A DNA stretch of 64,000 nucleotides from Epinephelus fuscoguttatus. Lineage: Eukaryota; Chordata; Actinopteri; Perciformes; Serranidae. Position 1 is the first letter of the stretch. Each line of letters begins with the position of its first letter. This document shows, in pieces, positions 37,140 through 49,000 of this stretch. The stretch is from assembly GCF_011397635.1 (NCBI RefSeq), contig NC_064759.1, positions 23,522,428-23,586,427 of the forward strand, in the 5' to 3' direction. The translations under genes and the position numbers were made by a program. The notes beneath the pieces are model-generated. The model was not told the origin of the DNA and ran no database searches. It was given only the letters and a program-made list of their open reading frames with translations.

Positions 37140-38114
37140 CGCGGGCTCACCAACTGACTGCCCACCAGGTAAAACAGCAGGAGTCCTGGCTGTGAGCTCA
37201 CACTGCTCTTAAAAATGTGCAAGAGAAGGTGAGCAGTTAAAAATGACTGTAAGTAAAGTGTATGTGTGTGTCTGTGTACGCGCTCCAGGTGAGTTGCAGA
37301 GTCCTCTGTCACTGCAGCTAAAGTAAATCTCGGTCACCGTCTGCTGTGGTCAGCACAGTAGCTGACAGGCACGCGCAGGAAAGTCTTCACGAGTTGGACT
37401 CCAGGTATCTCTCTGTGCTTGGCTTTACTCGGAGTGAGCGACAGATTCCCTCTCTCTGTCCTTCCCTTGTTTTCACATCGGGGAGGGGAGTGAGTTAGAG
37501 ACACGGTGGGCTCAGGAAACATCTGGTGAGTCGAACTGCCCCAAAAAGGAAGTTTCAAAATCTCCCGAAAGCAGGAGAGAGTCTTGAGTCAGGATTGGGT
37601 GGGATACAATACACTGGAAGGTCAAACACTTGTTAGGGTGGAGATGTAGACTATTACGTGAATGGAGGTTTAAGGTCAGGCACAAACGCTAAAACGATAC
37701 TTAAATGTTCTGCTTTCAGTTTGACTGAACACAATAAATGAATGTTACGTACAAGCAGCTCCTACAAATGTCAATTTTGGTAAATAACTACTAATGTAAA
37801 TTGAATTTCCATGGCTTTTGGACAGTTTGTCAGACAAAACAATCAATCTAAAAACTTCAACGTGCTAAGAAATTCTGACAGGCATTTTTGTTGGTGCATG
37901 TGAGATTTTTCAGTTGGTTGCAATTTGCAACCTCACCGTGAGATGCCACTACGTCCTACACAATAGAGCTTAAGATATTGATCAATGTGTAATCAACTGA
38001 GTGAATTTCTCAGTAAATCGATGAATCATTTAGTCTTGAAAATGTCAGAAAATTTTGACAAAGTCTGTCACAGTTTCCCTAAGCCTGAGGCAATAAATAC
38101 TTATTACATCAGAC

Positions 38115-38743
38115 CAGGGGTCAGCAGCCTTTATAATCAAAATAGCCATTTTTGATCAAAAACAATATAAAAAAATCTGCTTGAAGCCACAAAACATATT
38201 TGTGCCTTATAATGAAGATAACACAGCCTATAAAGTCTAAATTAGCCAGTCAACACTAGGTCTAAATCAGCACCCATTAATATGTTTTTGGGCTATTTCT
38301 GATTGTTAAGTACTTAAACTTTGCAGCTTTAATGGTGAAAGCAGATGAATCTCTCCACACTATTAAATTCTGTAATTTGTCTCCAAGACTTTTACTTTTT
38401 TATTTGGAATCCATACTGTAGCTAGTTAGAGAGATTTAAGACTAGCCACTACTATGAAGCTTTGGTAAAATGTAGAGGAAAAGGCTCCAGGCTGACGTAC
38501 ATTTTGGTTGATGAAATGTCAAAACATTTTTAGTCACTGTATAGGCTACACATTTTTACCACTGGAGAATGGGATAATTTCCTTAGGCCTACCACAATGA
38601 TAAATGACAATGTAAAATAAATAAGTAAGTAAAAAATAACTGTTATTCATTTCTACGTAATTTCTTGTCAAAGCCACATGGAGCCACTGGAGAGGGGCTA
38701 AAGAGCTGCAAGTGGCTCTGGAGGTACAGGTTGCCTACCCCTG
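38115..38743. mobile_element. hAT element, CAGGGGTCAGCAGCC type
   Basis: Ends CAGGGGTCAGCAGCCTTTA and, reversed on the right, CAGGGGTAGGCAACCTGTA. The right part contains AGCCACATGGAGCCACTGG and GAGCTGCAAGTGGCTCTGGA, the end pattern of a vertebrate-wide hAT family. Flanks CATCAGAC and AATTAGAC match at 6 of 8 positions, a decayed duplication. Confidence 0.82.
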
Positions 38744-38881
38744 AATTAGACAAAGAAAAGCAGGAAAACATCACATTGGAAAAGCTGGAGCCAAAGATTT
38801 TTGGATGCTTTTGCTGCAAATGATTAATAGATTATCAAAATAGCTGCTGATTTCTTTAGTTGACCAACTAACCAATTAGTT

Positions 38882-39214
38882 CAGTGGCTTTAAACCTTTT
38901 CCGTGTCAAGGATCCCTATATTGATACACATTAGGTCATGGACACCCATTTGATAGGATTTCTCTTCAGGGACCTCCATTTTAAAGATATTTTGTTTTTT
39001 AGGCACGTTTAAAGCCAGAAGTCTGTAACTGTTACTACAGTTGAGGAATAACAGTGGAAGCAGTGAAAGCTATGATCAGAATATCAGAATACTCACTGGA
39101 ATGACTCATACTCACACTGGGCTCACTTATAGTGAAGAAAACAGTACAGTTCAGTTCCCTCTGTAACTCCCAAGAACCCCTGTGGGTCCCCGGACCCCTG
39201 GTTGAGAACCACTG
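38882..39214. mobile_element. hAT-type MITE, CAGTGG…CCACTG
   Basis: Left end CAGTGGCTTTAAACC and right end GGTTGAGAACCACTG are imperfect inverted repeats; the right end reads CCCCGGACCCCTGGTTGAGA, common in fish hAT MITEs. The interior has no coding frame. No intact duplication. Confidence 0.75.
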
Positions 39215-41432
39215 AAAAAAGGCACACACTGTTTCAGCATAACTACAAAAAAAAGAAAGAAAAAAAAATCAAATCTAAGTTGTAGCCCTAATACCAGCTT
39301 TTTTCCTGAATAAGCAGTGAAGCCTTAAAAGTACCCTGTGGAGTTGTATCCCTAGTGGTGCCATAGAGAAAAGTTCTTTTGAGCTTTCCCTGCAATGTTG
39401 TACCTCGTGTTCTACGAGCACAAACTATCCTTTTTCATTAAAGATTACTGGCTTGTCAGATACTTGCTAATTAAATGAAGCATGTCAGTTGCTTAACATA
39501 GTCACAGAAGCACCAGCGTGATCCTACATTTATTGACAGAGGTAAAGCAAGGACATTAATCCTTCCTATGAACACTTTATCTATTAGCGTTATATCTTTT
39601 TCCCCTCTGTCAGCAGTGTGATGCTTGACTGGGTCCTTCCAAAGCCATTCAATTGTGCTGCTGCTCCAAACTGCTGATACAGCAAACTGCAGAATGAGAA
39701 AAGGTCCCCATCTTTGGGTGGTGTTTCTCTTTCATGTGAGGTGAGACCCATAATTCCACAATGCTCTTTTGTTCTTTCAGAGTATCTGATTGGGAAGATG
39801 CCCATTGCCCTCATATATATGTCTTTAAGAGTGGATAACTTCAGTTAAATAATTTCATCCCTCAACTCTTTACTGGCACTTGCTCATTAAAGCTGGGGTC
39901 TCTATATTCAGAACATGCTGATTAAGCATCTTCATAATTTGCTATGGATTTGATTAAATAAGCAAGTGCTCCTGAAATAATTATTAGCTTGTTATTTATG
40001 CAAATCTGTCTTAAAAAAGAGAGATACTCATTGGATAGTAAACCCAGCCAGTGTACTATATGTTACTGTCTTTGAACTGTAGGTTATTCTATACTATTTC
40101 ACTAATGGAAGGTAACTAAGTAAACTGTTGGCCTTGAACGTCTAAAAACAACCATCTTCCTTCCTGCTCCTTCCGAGTGTGTGTTCCTTAGTGAGACAAA
40201 GCCAGGAGGACAATTGTAGCTTTAATGTGCTACCACTGACCCAGTTTCTCAAGTAAATGGATGCAAAGTGAAAATGCCTTAAGTCAGACTTGTTAGCGAG
40301 CTTGCTCTAATACTGCTGTCTTTAACCAGGGACTACCATGACAACCATGGGAGGTACACTGTAACTGTAGGCCTGCGGCACTGCAAAACAGTGAAAAAGT
40401 GATGAAACTCTGTTGAGCTTGTTACAGTATACTCTTTTCCAAAATAACACCCTGTCAAGTACAGAAGTTCAACAGCTGCACAGTCTGAAGGAAGATACAA
40501 AGCAACAGAAAAACAAAAACATTGCCACATAGTGCATGGATGTTTTCTGCAGCAGTGTATTTTTTAAGCACAAATCAATATTGCACAGAAATAATTGCAC
40601 TGCTACATTTGCATTCTATATCTCTCTATATCTTTCAACCTTTTATTCTTATCTGCTTGAAAAGCAGTCAGGTTTTACCAGTTTTTTTCAACATTTGCAT
40701 AGAATTTTACTCAGGCACAGATGTGCACAAATACACACACCTTGTCTATTACTGTTTATTTATGTATTTTTTATTTTAGTCTTTTTTTATGGGAGTAATT
40801 ATCTCATACTAGATTTTTATTTGTCTGTTTGTTTCCCAGGGGCTGAAAAAATGTTTTCCCATACTTTCGTGCACATACACACAATTACACACGAGAGAAA
40901 TGTGATTGTAGTGTTCTGTCAGGCATGGAGGGACCATGATGGGGACATATCAGGCGTGACTTATAGAACCATAACAACAGCATACTGTCTCCTACACATA
41001 TGTGTAAGAGTGGTAGGATAGGATAGGTAAGATATCTGTGTTTCTGTGAGGCAATAAGCTGAACTAAAAAGATTCACTGAAAAAAGCAATTACATTGAAA
41101 ACACTGCCGGGTTGTTTTTTTGTTTCTTTGTTTGCTTTACAATTTCTAGATTCTTTGAAGACTTTTCTACATGGGTGGAATCAAAAATATTCTATCTACT
41201 ACACAATAAAATTATTTTTAAAATGGCTTCGTTTTTGTAACGGGACTCTTTTTATAGCAGGAAGTGACGTACAGAATCCTACCTAAAATGAAGTCTAATA
41301 CAAGGGCGCTAAAATAAATCATATTTAATGAATAATAATTGATATTTTTATAATAACAATGTCTCAAACAACAGTAAATTGGTGCTTCAAGTTGTTCCAA
41401 GCACCTATTAAACCCAGAAAGAAACACTTGTT

Positions 41433-41520
41433 ACTTCCGGTCACCATCTTTTTTTGACTGACGATCAGTTACAATTTGGTAAAACCGTTAAATCTTTTGT
41501 AACGTTACTGTTAAACCCAC
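41433..41520 (+). promoter_or_regulatory. Housekeeping-type promoter (ETS and YY1-like sites)
   Basis: ACTTCCGG (41433-41440) is the reverse of the ETS/GABP core CCGGAAGT, and CACCATCTTT (41442-41451) reverses to a YY1-like AAGATGG. The following few hundred bases are rich in CpG and AACGTTA motifs, unlike the surroundings. An ATG followed by a good donor lies downstream at 41540. Confidence 0.4.
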
Positions 41521-41539
41521 AGGGACTATTGCTTCCGAC

Positions 41540-44255
41540 ATGGATAAATACATATCTGAACAACCGGTACATGTACTCAAAACACATTGGTAAGTCCTGA
41601 CAATTTGTGTTTTTTTATTTTTCAAAGTGTGCCTTTAGAGAAAATGATGTTAACCTGGCTAGTAACGTTAACGTACGAGCGTCAGAACGGCTAACGTTAG
41701 CATTACGTGAGATTAGCAAAGATGCTTTGCTGTGAGCTAGCTAAAGTTAACTGTTACGTAGCAGAAAATGGAGGTAGAAATACTGGTAACGTTGTACGAA
41801 ACTCCTGCAAAACCGACACGAAAATGAAAAAGTATTGTACACCGCAGTTACAAACACAAACATAAACCATTTATGTGCTAAAATATGTTTGTTCTGGTTG
41901 CGTTAGCTTACTTACTTTTTTTCCCGGATGTCTGGATGTTCCTGCGTCTACCACACGGTGGAGCTGTTGAGCTCAGGTTAGCTTTATGGCTAGGAAGCTC
42001 TTATCTATGTTGCTTTCGGGATTTTCTCCATCGCTGTAATATTTAAATAAGGGAAGCCTGATTAGTAACCCAGCTGACTACCAAGCAGAAATTTGTTTCT
42101 CACCAACCATACATCCCAAAAAAACAACAGAGCCATAATACCCTATTTTAAAAAGATGTCTCTATTCTGTATCTCAAGGCATGTGTTTGTTAATGATATG
42201 CATTGGAAGAAAGTCTCGATGCTTCCTTATAAACTAATCATGAATAAGGTTAAGGAGGTGTCCTTCAACATTATTCTATGTATTACCCTGACAATCATCT
42301 AAGGCATCCATCTTCTTCTTACACAATTAAGCCAGCAATTCAGTGTAGCGTCAGCTTTTTTCTAAAACTTTTAAATATGTCACAGTATTGGCATCATACA
42401 ACTTGTCAGTGACATTCATACTAAATAAAACCCTTTCAGCCTTTTCTGCTATTCTTAACTCTATTCCAAACTCTATTCCTATCACTTTACCTTATTCTTA
42501 CACATAAAGCATTGCTGAGTAGTGTTAACCTTTCAAAAACTAAAAAAAATATTTCACATCACTCATACATTAATAGTACTATTCAGTGTTTAAAGCCAGC
42601 ATTGCAGTGTGACGTCACTTATTCAGCAAGCAGCTATCACATCTCATTTCATGCAGACATTGACACAAGCTTCTCTCTCTCTGTGATGGATATTTAGAAA
42701 CTGTTTCACACCTATTTTGGTTTTGTTCCCACACCAAGAAATCATGGCAAGACCCTTGTAGATTTTTTAGTGATCATATCTTGAAAGACTTTATCTTGAC
42801 GGGCAATGTGGAGTTTGGTTTATTCAAAAACCCAAGAGTAATAAACCTTATTTTGTTGATTTCTTGGAAGATGTTGAGCAATATTGAAAATTACTTTCTA
42901 AGTCAACTGACAAAAAAGGCAATCAAGACACCTAATAGCTGTATATTTCATAATATTTTTGTCTAGTATGATAGACCCCTGGCTATTTTGTTATTGTTAT
43001 ATTTTTACAGCACCCCATGTGTACTGAATCATTATTATTTTCTGTTGTCTAATTAAAAAAAGCCCCATTATCTTGCTTAACAGGTGGGTTTTACATTGCT
43101 ATAGTTTAATAATAATGCATGGAAGGCATACATTGGGGTTTGGTTGAAGCAAACATGGCAGATTGTTGGCAGATTTACAGTCTGTCATTTTATTTAGTCA
43201 GTGTCACTCTGTCCTGAGTTGGACATTTCTCTCTAATCATCTGAACTTTGCACAGAGTACTACACAAAACCTATAGACTCCTGCAAAGTTGCTCATGGCA
43301 AAAAGTATCTAACTGTTGAACAGTACCAATTCAATTTCATGATCGATATTTATCACGTCTGCAGTGGTGTGTACTGCTTCCAGTCAAACAGCCTCCCACT
43401 CCAACAACAGTTCTTCTTGGCAAGTTGCCTTTACCAGCCTACTCATGGCTTCTGTTCATTATCAAGGTAACTCCACACTGCCGGTGACTGCATGGAAGCA
43501 TTATAACCTTAATTTAGTGTTTAAAATTAGGGCTGCAATAGGATATGGATTTAGAATGGTGGCAGAGGGTCATTATCATCATGATGGAATGAAAATAAGA
43601 CATTCAAATATGAGAGTCCTCCATTAAAACTCAGCTGTAAAGTGCTGCCAACACTATTCATTACTTGTGGTTTAACAGTATCTTGGAACTCCTTTTGGTT
43701 TGGCAGCAAACATTGCAGTTACCAATCACTTCCTGCCTTACTGTGCATACTCCTGTTTGTTATTTATCTTCAATGCTACTGGTGCATCTGGATACTGAAA
43801 ATTCAATTAAGATGAGCTCACATCATGATGATGAGAATATCTGAAGAGCAAACTGGATTTCCATGTCCTTCAGTTTTGGTTGCTTTCCCCCTTGTGTTTC
43901 CATTGTTGTGCCCCCCCTCATATGTCTTCCTCTGGATGATAGCTATCAGTATCATAATCACTCTTGGATGGTACTGATAATCTATTAAAAATCTGAGTGT
44001 TAACTCAGGCATACTCATACTGACATTATGATGACCATTTAATGTGACATTGACCTCTACTGGCCTCAAAAAGCCATTACATTTGCATTATGTCTATGTA
44101 CCCTGGATATGACACGTTTATGTCCTCAACATTTATCATGTGTTTTATATTTTCTCCTTGCAGTGTTCTTCTTCTTACAGTCTCCCCTTTACACTGAGGG
44201 TATTTCTGCCAACAACCTTTACAGCTTTGTGGGTGCTACAGCTCAATTTTGATTG
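41540..44255 (+). ncRNA. Possible spliced plus-strand transcript, coding status unknown
   Basis: Candidate exons are about 41452-41589 (ATG at 41540, reading MDKYISEQPVHVLKTH, donor gtaagt), 43365-43466 (acceptor …cgtctgcag, donor gtaact) and 44164-44255 (acceptor …ctccttgcag). Joined, the ATG frame runs to a stop soon after the third exon starts, giving a protein of about 60 aa that I cannot place. Other frames of exons 2 and 3 are also open, so the codon signal is weak. It starts beneath a promoter-like region and its first intron contains a LINE remnant. It could be a lncRNA, a small-protein gene or chance splice signals. Confidence 0.3.
42093..43010 (+). mobile_element. Degenerate L1-like LINE, ORF2 C-terminal end
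   Basis: Two broken frames carry the L1 end signature: HWKKVSMLPYKLIMNKVKEV followed by FNIIL near 42200-42290, and KDFILTGNVEFGLFKNPRV, NLILLISWKM and LTKKAIKTPN near 42781-42930. Between them the frame is lost to stops. Only the 3' end is present, as usual for 5'-truncated LINE insertions. It lies in the possible intron after 41589. Confidence 0.7.
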
Positions 44256-46002
44256 GTAATGAATTAAAACCTGTGGTACTATATCTCAGGTTGCATAAGC
44301 TCTCTTCGGACTGCAAGTTCAGGGACTTTTAAAGGAAGTTGTCAGCAAATCTCTTATAACTCCCTGGGAGTTAAGGATTCTGTAAATGTATATATGAAAT
44401 ATGCAGAGTATGAAACCATGTGGCTGTCTGTTTTATTGGAATGATTCCAGTGCTACCATTAACTTGTGAAGGTTGAATTGGTGGCTTTATCTAAGTGTCA
44501 GGCCGTGAATGGAGCCAAATGGATTCACAATGTCATAAATGAAATTTTGCAGTGTAGAGAGTTTAGATGACCTAGTCGAAACTCATCTTGTGCAACTTGC
44601 AGTATTTTATTCTATATCACATCACATATATTTGTTGATTATTCTGATCAGAAAACTTGAGGCCAAAGATCATCTTCAGTCATCTTTATTATTATCATAA
44701 TTATCAGTCTGAAAAATAAGGACAACATACAATACGGAGAGTTCACAGGGAAATTATACAAATATATTGAGATGTGTTGCTGGTTGTGTGACAGAAGGTT
44801 AAACTTTGATGTTATTTCCACTGTACATGAAGGAGATATGAAAACATACAGTAGCTGAGAGTAATTCCCACGTCTTATTCCCAACAGTGGGCTTCTTCTT
44901 AGTTGAGGTAAGGTAATGTTTAGTTCGTCAGAACTACAAAAGAATGAAGCAAAGTGTAATACAAAACTGCAAATAGCAACATTTGCCATTAACATATAGC
45001 TATCACTGATTTCAAACATGGCACAAAATGAAGATTGCTTTCCTTTTGGATTTCTATAAAACTATTAATATCACTCTTTATATGGGAAGGAAAGAAAGTT
45101 TGGAAACTATTTTTATTTATCTAAGTACACAAGCAATTAGAATAAAATAGTTTTTATTAAAATTTGACTAAAGTACATGACGTGATGTGATAATTTTTTG
45201 TTGTTGTAATCCATTAACCAGGTTTACATGCATAAGAGAAAGGCAAATGTTTGCTTGATTCATCCACAGAGAAACAAACCAGGGGAAGGAAATACTTTGT
45301 CCTTTCACTTCTGTCCATTAAAAGGGGGGCTGCCTTTCTGCTTTATTTTTAATCAAACAATCTCACATCAAGTTCCCTTTATGTTCCTTTTTGGACATCC
45401 TGGAATATTTCCAAGTGGACGGATCAGTAACATCGATGCCACTTGTAGAAGTACCGTCTTGTCTTGTTTGCATTTTCATGTGTCACTGTTAAGTTTTCCT
45501 CACAACACCAGTTCTTTACTGAGTGAAGGTTAGAAGAAGCTCTCCATCCATCCACCCTCCCATCCAAAAAGCTATGTAAGTTAACAGGCTTGTTTGATGA
45601 AAGTCTTGCAGTAATCCTACAGGGTTTGCAAAGGCATGTCTGGTGCCTTAGCTCCTACCTTCATGTCCTGTTGTACATTAGATTAGGACATTTCCCCTGG
45701 AGGTGCCATTGCTGCAGTTATTGTTGCCACCTCAACTTATGTACACGAAGGGAGAGCGTGTCTCCCACTCTATTTCACCTGAGTTCTTGTTTGCTGCTAT
45801 GGCACATGGCCCTGCAGGAAGAAAGCAACCGAGGTGGGACAGGCACTTGCTGTGTTGTGCTGAAATGAATGGCTAAGTCGGGAGTGGAGTGTTGCAATAC
45901 GATTGCTGAAGGAACTGGAGGGAGACATTCATTTCACAGGTGCAGAGTGGAGTCAGTGCTGGTTAGCATCCCATGCCTGGATGTGTGGGCCATGTCTGCG
46001 CC
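43467..46002. other. Spacer and probable 3' UTR of the ferroportin-like gene
   Basis: Includes the third exon candidate of the plus-strand transcript (44164-44255). The stretch next to 46003 is the likely 3' UTR of the minus-strand ferroportin-like gene; TTTATT (AATAAA when reversed) occurs near 45112 and 45344. No iron-responsive hairpin was recognised. Confidence 0.45.
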
Positions 46003-49000
46003 TTATGTGTCGAGGCGTTGTTTTCTCTTGGCTTTGTGTGCGTACAGAAAGTACATAGTGTGCCCGGTGGTGATGAATAATACAGAAATGATAACCAGGA
46101 TGCCAAAGTGCTGTGGCTGTGGAGCGGAGATCACCATGATGAAGTGAAGCAGATCCATCAGGTAGTTCATAGAGCTCTGCACCCCATTTACCACACCCCT
46201 CTCTGACTCACAGATGTTCTCCTGAAGGAGCTGGGTCACCGTCAGGTCGAAGGACCAGAGACCTGTAACACAGATGTCACTGGGGTTTAAAAGTTGACCT
46301 GGCTATTAGCCAAAAGTCACAACAGCTGTGCATTTATTAAGCTCTTCACCCAACAATGTATATCTTGGGAACATTTAACTAGAGCCCTACCTATACTGGA
46401 TTGTTTATCCTTTTACAGACATAGACATTTTTTATAAGGATCCCTAGAGTCCGATTATTAAATCCTGTAATTGTGTGGCATCCTGGTGGCTCACTGGGTA
46501 TGCTGCATACCATATAGTGATATTGCAAACTACTGTTGATTATCAGTAAAAGGTTAAAATGCCCAAAAAGAAATGCTGTAATTGTCACCAATACATATAA
46601 TAAGTGGGACACTTTATAGTTTTTTGACAGTCCTCTGTGGTCAATAGTATTTGTAATAGTGACACTTTATGAACTACCTTAAACATTTATTTGGCATTTT
46701 TGTACTGCAATTATTTATTGCCCAACATAGATAGCAATATAGTCATAATTAGCTAATATAGGCTGTTAGTATCCACCACACCAATGTATGGACAAAGCTC
46801 TACATTTGCCAGTCTTCCCATATAATATTGTACATAGATTCAATTTAAGTTTTGTTGTACAAAACAGTCACTTTTGGTTGTCCTACTCACCAATGCGTGC
46901 TGTGATGACCCCCAAGAACAGAAGGATAATGGAGATGTAAGAATCTGGCGCTGTGTCAGAGGGCACGTTGTCAAAGAGCACAGTATTGTTGGTCCAGTGG
47001 ATGGAGGAGCGGTCGGGTAGCAGTGGCTGATTGCCACCTCCCCTCAGTGGATAAGTGTGTTTTTGCCTTTGGCTTGCCATCCCAAGCTCAGTGGAGGAGT
47101 TGGAGGTAATGTAGGGCATCAGCAAACTAAGATCCATAGGGCTGCCAGGGGCAAACACAGAGCACACACACAGCAGTAAGCAGCCAAGGTGGAGGCAGCT
47201 TGAGATGATGCCTGTGTTAACCAGACCATAGGTCTTCCTGAGTCTGGTGAACATCACAGTACCCATCAGCCCTGTGATCGCTGATACACCCATCAGCAGA
47301 CTAAGGAGAGAGCCACTTATGCCCTGAGTGTAGGCATAGCCAGTGGTGATGCAGTCAAAGCCCAGCACTGTGGTGTAGAGGAAAGCCAGACCCATTCCCG
47401 CCAGGAAGACAGGTTGGCGATAGTAGGCTCTCCAGCCGTCCTTGCAGGTGCTCACCAGCCAGCGAAACCTCCGGAAACACAGTGGCAGGTTGGTGATTTC
47501 TTTGAGGTGCAGGCTTGTGTTGCAGTTACCTTCGGTCAGAGGTTGAGGTGGTGCAACATTACCTTCCCCTGATGAGAAAAAGGAATGTCATCCATCACTT
47601 CTGTTCAACAGTTTTAAAGGCCCACTTGGTATTCTGCACCTTTTCTGCTCCATCACATCCACATCATCTGTCAAGTACAGACCATCTACACTACATGAGT
47701 TGCAAATGTGTAACATATGGACAGTGGCAGTTAGGTGCTCTACATTAACTTAGGATTGTTTGATCAAATAATATATACTTCAGTAAAGCTTTGGAGCTTG
47801 ATCATTTTCAGTCTATAATACCTTTAGTGCTTTTAATGTGACTGTTCACAACTATATAGTAGAGAATTAATGAATTTACAGCACTCATTAAGCCCCCCCC
47901 TGTTGAGAATGCCCCCAGGGTAATCACAACATTTTATAATTCAGCAAACACTTCCTGTCACAATCTGGAGAAGGAAAGGTCAAAAATTAAGTAGTATTCA
48001 TTTTGTAGTGTTATTTTAACACATTTGTGTTCCAGGTTTAGTGTGAAGTGGTCTGTTTTTTTGTTGTTATTGTTTTTTAACCACTGTTTCCTTTAGCCAT
48101 TTGAAAATCTTTTGGCACAAATCTCACTCCATCAGTGTCCTTTATGATGTGTCCTGCTCAGTCCTGCCATAGAAGAGTTCTTTTCAACATTTAAATCGAA
48201 TTTCAAAGTTCAAATTTGAGTTGATTGAGCTTTTAGCACTTTCTCGCTGGCCCAGCTCGGAAATTAGCACCAGCCATCAGCCAAATGCTGGTAGAATAAG
48301 CAAGTGGTTGCTAGATTTGCTTCACTCACCAGTCAAAAAAACCCCAATGGTAATCTATTGAGGGGCTGGAAGATTTTGGAATCCACCAACCACGGTGGCA
48401 GGTGGACAAGAAAGGTAATCTCTAGCCCTGTTGCTAACCTTTGAAAAAGGAGCAGTTATGATTTAGGTGGCCATAGAAGCTGTGTGATTTTAATGTATAC
48501 TGTGGTACACTATACTGAGCTAGCGTTGCCAGCACTGCATTATACCTGCAGTTAATAGTAAATACTGAATGTCATCTCTACATTGTTGACATGTTTTAGC
48601 CTACTGCACAGCTCAAAGTCTTGCTGTTATACTTCATTTTTATTTTCTTATATCTACAAGGTCACTCGGCATGTGTAGGACTCCATGATGCTCAACAGCC
48701 TTGATGTGCATTTTCAATAAATCTCAAAACATTTTAATGTTTAGGAAAACAGGGGAAGTCATAAATCTAAAACAAGAAAAAATGCATGGTCCATACCTTG
48801 TGACGGTCTCCTCTCCATCCTCTGCAGAAACACCTGATCCTCTTCCACCACTGGTGGTTTGACTGAAAGGGCAGGGACGATGCGGTACACTCGTGACAAG
48901 AAGAAGAACTCCACAATGAGAGACACAAGGTTCCAGCCCAGGATGAAGCCACAGCCAACTACATTGGAGGCCAGGGTCATGACCTGTCCCACTGCTAGTG

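Larger units (their letters stand above)
37140..41420. other. Repeat-rich spacer upstream of rapgef5
   Basis: 37140-37560 is somewhat GC-richer and may hold the distal rapgef5 promoter and 5' UTR. Then come a partial MITE end near 37915-37975 and the two hAT elements at 38115 and 38882. No gene recognised; the longest frames here, including a 161-codon plus-strand frame at 40536-41021, lack any family motif. Confidence 0.55.

Noticed and set aside
40536-41021. 161-codon plus-strand frame
   Set aside because: Phe/Leu/Ile-rich composition expected from AT-rich DNA, no recognised domain and no splice-site support.
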